Origin: Pleurotus djamor
Lineage: Eukaryota > Basidiomycota > Agaricomycetes > Agaricales > Pleurotaceae
Direction of reading: 5' to 3'
Length of the DNA: 24,290 nucleotides
Assembly (NCBI GenBank): GCA_029747585.1
Contig: JAPEVF010000684.1
Location: 1 to 24,290 of the forward strand
Position 1 is the stretch's first letter, and every line of letters begins with the position of its first letter. A program made the position numbers and the translations under genes. Of this stretch, positions 1 to 9,727 are shown piece after piece. The notes under the pieces are model-generated. The model had not been told where the DNA came from. It saw only the letters and a program-made list of their open reading frames with translations, and did not search any database.

Positions 1-475
1 CCTGCTCGCGTCAGACGAAGTGACCCTCGGCACTGGTGGCCGAGTCCTTCGCTCTCGCTGGAGCTCGTCAACTCTCTCCTCCACTTACTCTTCTCAAGAA
101 GAACTGAACCGGTCTTCGCTTCTCTCACCCTCAAAGCTACGCTTCTACTTTAGCGGGTCAAAGTCGAAGAAAGCTAGTCGAGGAAGGAAGAGCAGTGGTG
201 CTGGTGTGTCATCACTTCCGCCTACGCCTATGGTGCCTGTGACACCGAGAACGCCTAGTGCGTCGCGTACGCAGCATGTCAGAGGTGGTTCGAAGGAGAG
301 CACGTCGTCGGATGTTGGACATTCGTCGCGGCCGAGTAGTGGTGTAAGGAGGAGACCAAGCACGGGTACCTGCAGTATTGCTGGAAGCGACTCTGGATGC
401 TCAGATTGCTCGAGTAGCTCCAACGGGTTGAGGAGGAAACCGATCCCCATCGAGATGTTCTTGAGGAACAACTGA
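1..475 (+). CDS. 3' end of an unidentified Ser-rich protein (partial)
   Basis: An open frame enters from the left edge (first full codon at base 2) and ends at the TGA at 473-475, giving about 157 residues of C-terminal sequence. The first in-window start-like codon is a GTG at 20, so the true start lies outside the window. The segment is rich in Ser, Thr, Pro and basic residues (for example SKSKKASRGRKSSGAG, then PPTPMVPVTPRTPSAS), without hydrophobic stretches, and looks intrinsically disordered. The SP/TP-rich and basic-Ser stretches resemble phosphorylatable linkers, but no domain is visible. It ends IPIEMFLRNN. I do not recognise the family. A minus-strand frame over 145-471 is a shadow of the same biased sequence. 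Confidence 0.6.
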   Translation, partial: LLASDEVTLGTGGRVLRSRWSSSTLSSTYSSQEELNRSSLLSPSKLRFYFSGSKSKKASRGRKSSGAGVSSLPPTPMVPVTPRTPSASRTQHVRGGSKESTSSDVGHSSRPSSGVRRRPSTGTCSIAGSDSGCSDCSSSSNGLRRKPIPIEMFLRNN

Positions 476-1910
476 GATGCTGCGGTCGAATGGTTTCTGA
501 CCTCCCTTTTGCATGCCTCCGTCCGCTTCCCCCAGCCTCACTAAACCCCTCCCTGGTTCTGCTCCATTTGCTTTCGTTTTTCCCTTGCACATATTTATCC
601 TTGCATCCCTTCGTTCTCCCCGTCGCTTTGCCGACTTAATTCTATACCTGGTTCGTTGCATCGTTCGGACAGTAGTACCATATCATCGTTCGCTTTCTTC
701 CCATCGCATCCGCATTACTTAGACACATCTTGCTTTCCCGAGTCTACCCCTCGACCATCATCACCAATGTAGCTTTTAGTTATTTATATCAACACAAGCG
801 AAGCTTGAACTACAGCACCTAGTATTTTGTATCTAATCAACGAGTTTATCAAACGCTTTCGAGTTCGTTCGCCCTGCCCTGAAGACCAAGTTGTTCGGTC
901 ATCTCGGGCATGCCACGACTTGACTCCGATCTCACACTTTTTACCAGCCACGGTCATTCGTTCATTTGCATGACTCCTCGTCGACGCGACCGCCGGCTTC
1001 AACGAACGATACCGTGCAATACCTTGGCACGCGGAAGCCGACATACCGTCAGAGAAGTGCATCCGTGGTCACCATTGCCCACCTTGTAGCCACGATCGAC
1101 TTATGATTCGGAGAGTCCCAGGAGAGTCCGATAATCAAATCATCCTTGCATAGAGCAATTGGCCGCGTCGCCATCGATATCCATCAACGGCTATATATGT
1201 CCAAAACTCAACGCTAACGATGCACGGCCCGCGCTCAGCAGCCAGTCGGGATGATTCTCAACAGGCGTGTGTATGATCCCATCTAAACTTCTTAATTTTT
1301 GCACGCTGACACGGAACGGAGCAGGACACATCACCACCCTTCGAAACCTATCTTCTGATTCTCCGTATGTCATCGGCGTCGGTACATAAGTTCAGCCCCA
1401 TTTAATCAGCACATCCGCGGACCTTCACACTGAAGTGGCTCGAGTTGCTTTCTTTGCTTGCTCTCAAATGAAGGTCATGTCGTAAATGGACGGGCCAATA
1501 TACCTTTTTATGGCTGTCTTGTCCCCAGTGTCTGCTGTTCTCAATGATCCAATCCCACAGATTTCACGGCGCATTCTAGCGGTTTTCTAGGCCTTTCTTT
1601 CACTGTGTATAACAGAGTCTAGGCGTCTTACGGAGAACACAGGGATGAGCCCATTGTGAGGATAGAAAGCATCGCCACTTCTGATATGCGGAAAGCCGGT
1701 AGCTTCCACTGCTCGACGTGGTACATTCAGAGCATCAAGGAATACTTTCCCTGACATCGCTCACCCCGGTTCACTTCGTCGGCAAAGTTTTCTTCAGTCC
1801 TGATTAAATCCTGATGGAGGATAAAACGCCTTGTGGAATTCGCAACTTCGGAACTTGTCACTCAGCTTGAGCTTGAAACTTGAGGACGACCCGATACCTG
1901 TCTAGCCGCT
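476..1910. other. Gene-free stretch
   Basis: About 1.4 kb between the Ser-rich gene end and the first secreted-protein gene. The first part (to about 780) is pyrimidine-rich and AT-richer downstream, consistent with a 3' UTR. The remaining short frames are unrelated to each other, have no splice-compatible partners and no recognisable motif. The last 200 bp presumably hold the promoter of the gene at 1911. I see no repeat or RNA gene. Confidence 0.5.
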
Positions 1911-2711
1911 ATGCACTATACTTTCTTCGTATTTGCCGTCCTCGCCGCCTTTCTCGAGCTCGTCTCAGGCAAGCCCATCTTTCAGCAAGCCGAGAAGCGT
2001 CAGATAATCCCGGCCGGACTGGTGAACCTCAACTTCACGCACGTAACAGCGCATCTAAACGTTCGTAAAATAGTCCCCTCTCGCTCGCCAACCCACTCAC
2101 TTTAGGACCTACTCAGCTACTAGCCCTCCTCACCAATCAAATGAGGTAAGTGAATCCTCTGAATAGCAACACACGTTGACGTCCATGCTACACATTTAGC
2201 GTTGATTTCGACAGTGAGCCCTATTCCTTTGATTTTCCAGAACTCGCCTTGAATTCTCTTGAAGTGGCACCTGTGATCTCCGATCCGTTGAACATCGTTG
2301 GGCTCACCATCACTGGTATCAACTTATCCGCGAGCGTCGACGGGGTCGAATATTTCGCCGTTCAGCAGACTTTTGACACGCCTCTCGCTGCCCCTACGTC
2401 GGGTACCGTTAATTCCGGAAGCATCCCCAATGTAAACCTTACTCAGGGCTTTTTACCGACACTATTGAAAGCAGCACCCGCCGGCGCTATGGATGTCAGT
2501 GCCGGGGTAACTTTCCAGTGCGTCTTCACGTTGTTTGGAGTCTTCATGCTTTAAATCTTTCGCCTAGGGTATCTCTGCTTCACGTCACCTTGCCCGTGCC
2601 ATTGTTCCTACCTTTAGCCCAAGCGGGCGTCCCTACAACGTGAGTTTCGAGCCTTCTGTGTTTATGTGACTGGGCTGACGAATTCCGACTACCAGCTTCA
2701 GTCCCATATGA
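1911..2711 (+). CDS. Small secreted protein, tandem copy 1
   Basis: Proposed exons are 1911-2060, 2117-2145, 2200-2517, 2568-2639 and 2696-2711, giving 194 residues. The N-terminus is a signal peptide (MHYTFFVFAVLAAFLELVSG), followed by a short propeptide with a dibasic site (QAEKR|Q) of the kind cut by Kex2. The mature chain is Thr/Ser/Val/Leu-rich with few charges, suggesting a beta-rich extracellular protein. Few cysteines are present. The gene 300 bp downstream is its paralogue: both share VDFD/LDFD, the block NSGSIPNVNLTQG, the tail VPTT, and matching intron positions. I do not recognise the family. An alternative first intron (donor 2065, acceptor 2105) also keeps the frame and would give 199 residues. 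The 27-nt GT..AG segment at 2214-2240 is kept as coding. Confidence 0.7.
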
Positions 2712-3018
2712 CCATATTTTCCTCCTCCGGGCGCAATCCGAGCGTATAGAAGTACACCGCGTATTCTCGAATCAAAGTTCCCTGAGTTTGGATTTGACGA
2801 ATGCCAATCTTCCCTGCGCAGATACAATCTAGTTCACACTGTCTGTTCCGGTCCCCGTGTGCGCGTAAATGAACAGGAAAGGTTTCATTGAGTTGCTCAG
2901 ATCTAGATCCCTCTTATAAACAAAATAAACAAAAGCTGTGCCTTGACTTGGTCGGAGATTCACATTTATACAGCTCGCCCTTGGGAGTCCCTCCCTCCTG
3001 GATTTCAGTCTGTCCCCA

Positions 3019-3819
3019 ATGCCTTTCTTCTTACTGTCATTGCTTGCCTTTGCCCTGACCCTTGTCGGAGGGTCTCCTACCCCAGCGCTAGAGGAGAGAC
3101 AAATTCCAGGACTCCTGCTCAACATCCATGTCAGCAACATCAACGCTCATTTTACTGTGAGCCACACCATTCCATCAAACCATACACACTGAGGTCAATG
3201 TGGAACCTCCTAGGGAGCGTCACTTCTGAACAATCAGATACAGTGAGTCCTCCATTACTGTGCATCATCGCGTTGCTCACATATGTCAATGCTACCCGAT
3301 AGACGACTTGACTTCGACAGTGCGTTCTGAGGATTTCCTGTGTGATCTAAATTGAACTTCGTTTAGTTTCACCTATCCTTCCGGGCCTTTCTCTGATCAC
3401 GACGGTCGCTATCAGTAGTGTTTCTCTGACCACAAGCAGTGGTACAACGGATGTTTTCTCCGTTGAAAAGTCATTTGACCCTCCGATTGTTGTTCCACTC
3501 AACGGAAGCATAAATTCCGGAAGTATAAACGATGTGACTCTTACCCAAGGCTCCGCTGCAACGCTGGGTGTGGTAGGAAATGCGGCGCTTACCGCTAATG
3601 CAAATTTTATGACGAGGTAGGCCTCGCTTCATCTTTTCTTTGCCGCCTTCTAAGTACATTGTTTAATAGCGTAACCATCATCACTAATCCTCTGGTCCTA
3701 CCCTTGCCTGTCAGTACATTGGATCTCAATGTGCCTACTACGTGCGACATCTACTACCTTAAAATGGAGTTTCTCATAAGGCTCATGCACTTAACAGGTA
3801 CACAATCAGCCTTCTGTAG
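3019..3819 (+). CDS. Small secreted protein, tandem copy 2
   Basis: Proposed exons are 3019-3156, 3214-3242, 3303-3319, 3367-3616, 3670-3741 and 3798-3819, giving 175 residues with no internal stop. The start gives a signal peptide (MPFFLLSLLAFALTLVGG), then a short propeptide ending LEER before QIPGLLLNIHV, parallel to the dibasic site of copy 1. The core SFDPPIVV and NSGSINDVTLTQG aligns with copy 1 (TFDTPLAA, NSGSIPNVNLTQG). The 29-nt second exon and the 72-nt penultimate exon have the same lengths in both copies, so the models support each other. Copy 2 has one extra intron (3320-3366) where copy 1 has about 20 additional residues. Function is unknown. The signal peptide and absence of further membrane segments indicate secretion. 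Confidence 0.7.
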
Positions 3820-4406
3820 ACCCCTTGTTTCTCCTAAAACCTACATACATGTGACGTCTTAATTGGGATTTCTTCGAACTTCGGATCACGTTCGGGTTAA
3901 GGTGCCTCCAAGTTCATCAATATCGACAATGCCCTTCGAATATCGCTATCATCCTGCAAGCTAGTCGCGATGCGTATTGATCATTGATGACACATGAATC
4001 ATTGAACGGTACCATCGTTACTTCTCCTTTGTACCTTACTTACCTCCACGCGACTTCGATGTCAGACAAACACACATGCAACATGTCCATTTAGGAATCT
4101 TGTCACTGATCTAACGGACGACTAAAGACGCGCCAGTCGCGTCAACAACGGTCTGTACACATTTTCATTGGCTCGCCTCCTAGGACTACCTCGGTCAGTG
4201 TGGCGATTTACCCGTTGCCAAGAACACCGCGGTGTCTTACCTTCGACGTAAATCATCGATAAACGTAAGGGACGTTACGGCCATATTCTCTGAGGCATAT
4301 ATGCTTCACCATCTCGCCGTTGTAGGCCGTTTCCTGATCCTTTAAATGAGCTCAGAAATACGGTAGGTGATACCCAGCAGTCATCGCTTTCACCTCACCT
4401 TCCTCA
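3820..4406. promoter_or_regulatory. Intergenic region with tyrosinase promoter
   Basis: About 590 bp between the second secreted-protein gene and the tyrosinase start. No credible coding frame is present. A TATA-like element (GCATATATGC, 4295-4304) lies about 105 bp before the tyrosinase ATG at 4407, a spacing compatible with a core promoter. No other element is claimed. Confidence 0.35.
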
Positions 4407-5731
4407 ATGATGTCTACCATCTTCCGGAAACTCACTATCTCGGTTGTCCTTCTGAGCGCTTTCTGCGGTTTTGTGAACGCCGTCGATGTCCGTAACAGTG
4501 ACGGTGGAAAGGGAAAACTCAGCAAGTGTCGCAACACTCTCGTTCGTAAGGAGTGGTGAGCTGGCATTGTCTTCCATGATTGTTCCTTTCCTAACTTTTT
4601 CTGCTAGGCGCGACCTCAGCTCAGAAGACAAAGCTAGATACATCGGCGCCGTGAAGTGTATACAGGCCCTCCCTGCAAAAACTACCTTCCCCGCCGTCAA
4701 AACTCGCTTTGATGATTTCCAAGCCCTCCATGTCCACATAATGGCCGATGTTCATCTGGTGGTTCGTCTGCTAGATCACGACTATATTTTCGTCGTTCCT
4801 CAATCTCATACCGCATCATTAGGGACAATTCTTTCCATGGCATCGTCGCTTCCTTCAGTCATACGAAGAGGCTCTACGCGATGAATGCGGGTACAGTGGA
4901 GCTCAGCCGTGAGATCGATTTTATCTCATTACACAACACAAGGCTCATTCTCGTACCTTAGATTCTGGGACTGGACGAGGGACGCCGATAATGCGACATC
5001 GTAAGTGAACTCGAGTAACGTCCCAGTCCCCTTCTCATGTCCCCTTGAACCTATAGCGTTGCTGGCTCTCCCATTTTTCACCCCATCTTCGGGTTCGGCG
5101 GGAATGGTGACAACATCCCTGGGTATACTGGCCTATTCGGAAATTTGACTTTCTTGGGTGGTTGGACGGGCGGCGGTTGTGTCCGTGATGGACCGTTCGC
5201 TTCATACACCCTCTCTATCGGTCCTGGAACCCTGACTACCAGCCATTGTCTTACACGCTCCTTCAACACAGAAGCCCTCAAGCACGTCCGCACGGAAGGA
5301 GTTGAATACAGTCTTAATCAACCAAACTTTGAGAAATTCCGTGTCGAAACTGAAGGCATCCCCGTTACTGAAGGTCTCAGAATTCATGATGGCGGGCATC
5401 TGGCCATTGGAGGAGAATTGGGCGACATGTACTCCAGTCCAGCCGGTAAATCACCTAATGTCACTATCGTCATCATCCATGCTTATTATCCCTTCTAGAT
5501 CCATTGTTTTACCTTCACCACGCTAACCTTGACCGGGTATGGTGGTTATGGCAGGCGAAGGATCTGAGCAAACGCCTGGAAGAAATCAGTGGATATACGA
5601 CGTTCACACCGCCATTCACCAACGTCACTCTTGACTTCAAGTTGAAAATGGACAAACTTGGGGCTCTCATGCCCATCCGCGATGTCATGGATATCCGTGC
5701 ATCCCCGATGTGTTATGAATACGCATACTGA
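4407..5731 (+). CDS. Secreted short tyrosinase (type 3 copper oxidase)
   Basis: Exons 4407-4555, 4608-4761, 4823-4908, 4962-5000, 5057-5445 and 5499-5731 give 349 residues. A signal peptide (MMSTIFRKLTISVVLLSAFCGFVNA) is followed by the tyrosinase copper domain. CuA is visible as RFDDFQALH (His91), ADVH (His99) and FFPWHRRF (His108). CuB is IHDGGH (His253, His257) and DPLFYLHHANLDR (His279/280). The GAQPFWDWTRDADN motif lies between them. The chain ends CYEYAY, resembling the Tyr-x-Tyr motif closing tyrosinase cores. The C-terminal lid domain of classical fungal tyrosinases is absent, so this belongs with secreted short tyrosinases acting on phenols or catechols; substrate is not readable from sequence. 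Intron 2 uses an unusual GTTCGT donor. ATG 4410 is an alternative start three bases downstream. Confidence 0.93.
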
Positions 5732-5925
5732 GCATGGATCATACTCAGACTCATTTACTCGGGACTCTGGCCGATTCATCGCTGCCGTAGGAGTACTGTT
5801 CCATATCTTGAATAGCTCGAGAGGATGGTGTCCATACTTGTTTTGATACCCTATACCAACCCTATACACACAATTTTATCTTTTACAACGATCGGTTGGT
5901 GAACCCCCAGTTCAAAACATGACCA

Positions 5926-6531
5926 CTATACAACAACTCCTCCTAGGGAGTTCGCGACGACTGCGAGGACCACAGGGATAAATAAGTTGACGCCATTCCA
6001 GATGGTTTTGAGGAAACCCTGGGCGCAACTGGTAATCAGCCCCGATGTGAATAATGCGGCCAGATCCAAGTTGCATGCTCTTATGTTCGGGGCCTCGAAA
6101 GTTAATTTCTTTGGCCGAGGCTGAACATCTTCTTTCTGCACGAGGTCACTGCTTTGGACAGTGACCGTGCTCTCCTGCGACCACGCTTCATACTGCTCTC
6201 GCGGTCTTCCCTCTATGACTTCTGAATCGTCTCGAAGTTCGTCCAGAAGTCTGCAAGCGGTGTATACACGCACTTCCTATCCCCAGCCAGCAGAATGAGA
6301 GATGGGTGCGTCGTCAGAGAGCAAGGCGACCCGTACCTGCTCTATTTCGGCTGCAATGAATTTCATTTCTGCACCAGGGGTCATGTAGAACTCCATATTA
6401 TATATATAGGTTGGGAGTGTTCGTGATTGTCGTAGAGATGTCGTAGACGAAGAGAAGCTGGTGAAGCGTCCTGTCAAAGGTATCGAGAGTCGGGTATAGT
6501 GGTCGAAGGGAATGATATCTTGTGTGGCCAA
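5926..6531 (-). CDS. Hypothetical protein with hydrophobic C-terminal tail
   Basis: Two exons on the minus strand, 6531-6337 and 6276-5926, are joined by a 60-nt intron with a GTACGG donor and TAG acceptor. Splicing removes an in-frame TAG and gives 181 residues. The first half is hydrophilic and Thr/Ser-rich with possible helix (GAEMKFIAAEIEQ, then RLLDELRDDSEV). The last 20 or so residues (LFIPVVLAVVANSLGGVVV) are hydrophobic and end at the stop, as in a tail-anchored membrane protein. No family is recognised. It lies tail-to-tail with the tyrosinase (about 195 bp apart) and downstream of the GH3 gene on the same strand. The extreme C-terminus could be changed by a missed intron. Confidence 0.5.
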
Positions 6532-6752
6532 AGAGCAAGTTCGTTCATTTTATCAGTAGGAAATTTCAAGTCCGCGAACCGTGCTGTGGCTCTCGCGGCC
6601 CTTTGTGCGTGTCTTTGTACTCCGATGAATACAGCAATGTGCCCACTTGATTCTCACAGTCTTGTTTTCTAGTTGAATGACGAGTCACTAAGTAGATAAC
6701 AAAGGTGCATTGTTTCACAGTGCAATTTCTGGAGTACATAGAGTCAATGGGA

Positions 6753-8852
6753 TCAAGTTGCACAGGAGTAGATAGGAGGGGTTGACTCCTGAAGGCAGTA
6801 ATACCACGCATTCTCTACAGACACAGACTGAACTCTCGTATGGGCAACGAAAAGCGAAGAGAACATATAGAAAGTTATCATATTACCTCCCCTTTCANGC
6901 ACTGGTACGCGTCCTCTCGCTTCGGTCTCTCCAAATATGACCTCCGTGACGGTTTCAAGTGCCGAGGCAGTAAATTCAAAGCTCGCGACGTATGCCACTG
7001 CCTCCAAAGACGTAGCCCCGAAGCCAACCAAGTCATAAGGGGTGCAACTTGACAAAACGACGATCTTCAGAGGGGATTCCGCATGCCGCAGAGGAGCGGA
7101 TGCGAGCACGGATTTGAGATAATTGATTTGCCATGTGCTGCGATCAGCGTTGCGAAGTGTAAAAATCAGGGTTGACGCTCCCCGGATGTTCACCTCAGTG
7201 GTAGACGGGCTATAGACGATGTGCTGAGTGGGAGCGCGTTTTAGAAGTGAGTTTGCGAAAGCAATGTAGGACGCTCCAGCTGTGTTTCGGAGGTATCCCC
7301 TTTCAGTGCGAATGACATCTTCGGCATCGTCCACCGCACGATTGAGGCTTTCCATCTCTGGAGTGAAGAGGACAATTTGATCTGCATCGCCTAGCGGAAT
7401 AGTCTTCTTTGGGTCGCTGACGATGGCCACGGAGGATCTGTACGCATGTCGACTAATTTCTTCATTTTCAGACGTGAGGGACGACCAAGTTGTACGAAAA
7501 TGGACATCGTCGGTTGAGGGAGAGGTACTATCCCAAGTGCCTACGAAGCGTTTCTTGAATGCTTTGATCCTCGCTAAGCTCGTGGTGAGCTCATCTTCGG
7601 GTATCTCACCGGAATCCACCGCATCATAGACCAGCTTTATGGCCCCGATCTGCTTGTCCATGGTATGACAGATCATCGCAATATCTGCACCAGCTTTCAA
7701 GGACTCTAATGCAGCGCGTTCGGTCCCATATTGCTCCATAACCGCGTCCATTTCGAGGCAGTCGGTTACAACGACTCCTTCATAGCCGAGATCTTTGCGC
7801 AGAAGATCTGTGGTGATCTTCCTGGACATAGATGATGGGACGAGGTCACCCGTGATGTTGGGCAAAGCAACGTGCGCGGTCATGATACTGGGAATGCCTG
7901 AAGCGATCAGGCTTTTGAAAGGGATCAGTTCCGTCGTATGTAGCTCAGATAGTGACTTTGGAATGACGGGGAGTGCAAGGTGAGAATCGACGTGTGTATC
8001 TCCGTGTCCAGGAAAGTGCTTTGCGCAAGAAGCTACCCCAGACTCAACCATGCCTCGTGACACGGCTTCCGCGAACTTTGAGACACTTTTAGGGTCTATG
8101 GAATCACTCTAAGTTGTCGGTTTCATACTTGCGAGAAGAGTAAACCCGCGACCTACCGTCACCAAAAGACCGAACACCTGAAAGGAATAAATTGGATAAA
8201 TTGATGACCGTGATGCTTCAAAACAACGCGCCTACCGATGACGGGATTCAGAGGGTTGGAGTTGACGTCAGCGACAGGGCTGTACGCCCAATTAATGCCT
8301 ACAGTCGCAAGCTCTCTTCCACTTGCATTCGCAACATTTTCTGCTATTTCGATTGAACCAGTGGCTGCCAGCGCCATCGCCCCAGGGCTGTTTACTCAAC
8401 GAGTGCACATCCGATCGGACGACATAGAATCAGGATACAAACTTACTATTGGGTTCCCGCAGTGGGTGACACCAGACCTTTCAAAGGAGCAGCAGACTTG
8501 AGCCCTTGTCAATTAGAGCGTTGTACACTTCTTCAACTTACCATTCTCTTGATCTGTGCCGATAAGAAGCGGCATCTCATGACCTGCTTGCTTCGCTAGT
8601 TTCTGCAACTCTTCAATGAGTCGCCGTGTTTGCAGCGCATCTAAGACATCAAATGAGTGGGAAGGCTCCTGTGCATCATCATCATACTGTTCATCGCGAT
8701 TTACCTCGAACGTTTCTCTTCATCAGGATGAAGTGGCCAACGTAATATTCGCATATCAGCGTGCGCACTTCGTCGGTAATTTCTTTCTCATGGAACCCAA
8801 GAACAAAGTGTTGACCGATCNTNTTTTTTTTTGAGGCCTCCGAAAGCGTCAT
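6753..8852 (-). CDS. GH3 beta-N-acetylglucosaminidase, NagZ-like, cytosolic
   Basis: Minus-strand exons 8852-8705, 8640-8542, 8504-8447, 8387-8236, 8177-8157 and 8095-6753. The chain shows the GH3 barrel: [62 protein letters not shown], then [14 protein letters not shown]. That last motif is typical of the NagZ branch, which uses a His-Asp pair in the GDTxxDSH loop as acid/base. [12 protein letters not shown] carries the expected nucleophile Asp. A second domain follows to about GRVPV. No signal peptide is present, so it likely hydrolyses N-acetylglucosamine conjugates inside the cell. The 21-nt exon encodes VRSFGD. Intron 2 is only 37 nt. Ns at 8821 and 8823 fall in the first exon beside a 9-base T run, and N 6898 near the end; the frame stays continuous through them. 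The end is uncertain: an intron may begin at 6886 (GTAATA). Confidence 0.88.
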
Positions 8853-9727
8853 ATCGTAGATGCGTAACGAAGGAGGCGATTAACGGGCTGTGCAGCAAGG
8901 AGTCGGGATTCTTCTTGGTGGGAAAAGAACGAGGACAAGCAAAGGACAAGATTAAACTATTTAGGGGGGTAAAATACAGGGGACTTAGGAGCCATATCTA
9001 CTGTCGAACAACCCAGCCCCCGAGCACATCCTGAAGGAAGGTCCTATACCCAAGTCATCAGTGTCAAAAATCACAGAATTCCCAAAAGTTGCACACAGTT
9101 TGAGCCGGTACTATTTCATTAACAAAGGACACCCAAAGCGATGTCTGGTTCCAATTGAGTCACAATGATTGCAATTTTCTTCGGAGTGATAGGGATACGA
9201 GGCGATGGATATGTTATTCAAAATCGACTTCCGGGGTGCTGCTTCCGTGATACTTGGCTGCGACTTGACTACTGATGTGAAGCCGTCGCGGATGGACTTG
9301 ACAGAGGGTATCGAGAGTGAGAACATAATAAGGCTGATGATGGTTGGTTTCGAGTGACTCTCGTTCCGTCTCTTTATACTTACATCCTGGTGGCGAAACC
9401 GACGTGGAGAAAAAACGAGGCCACAGAGGACAAAGGGGGCCTGAGTCATAGTCCACCTCCAAGTACCAACATAAAGGAAACACCCCAACCATGGAAACAA
9501 AGCACGAAGGGTATTAGTAAACACAGCAAGTGTAGCAAATGGAATAGGTATAGGCAAAGTATAGCAGGTAAAATTACGTCTGCAATGAACTGGGTACAGG
9601 TATTATAAATACAAGCAAAATCGCAAGAATGTATCGATAAGGACGAAAAAGGGAGAGCGTCATAACGAGTCTTGGATATGGGTCCAATGTCTAAGGAAGA
9701 GTGTCATTACCAAAGAGAGTCCTATAC
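8853..9727. other. Intergenic region with weak minus-strand frames
   Basis: Holds the GH3 upstream region and the 3' flank of the RRM-protein gene. Minus-strand frames exist at 9557-9111 (148 codons) and 9492-9214 (92 codons). A GTAAGT donor near 9384 and a CAG acceptor near 9333 could join the first to the second, giving a protein of about 100 residues with a hydrophobic start and ending STPEVDFE. Neither frame matches a family I know, and the splice is only suggestive. I therefore do not call a gene. Confidence 0.3.

Noticed and set aside
2214..2240. 27-nt GT..AG intron in secreted copy 1
   Set aside because: Far shorter than other introns here and a multiple of three; reading through gives continuous coding sequence.
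4352..4739. Minus-strand frames opposite the tyrosinase start
   Set aside because: Antisense to exons whose tyrosinase motifs are unambiguous.
8096..8156. Apparent frame break in GH3 suggesting a pseudogene
   Set aside because: The nearest acceptor (CTTAG) gave a stop, but the acceptor CCATAG ending at 8096 restores VRSFGDDPKSV exactly, so the gene looks intact.
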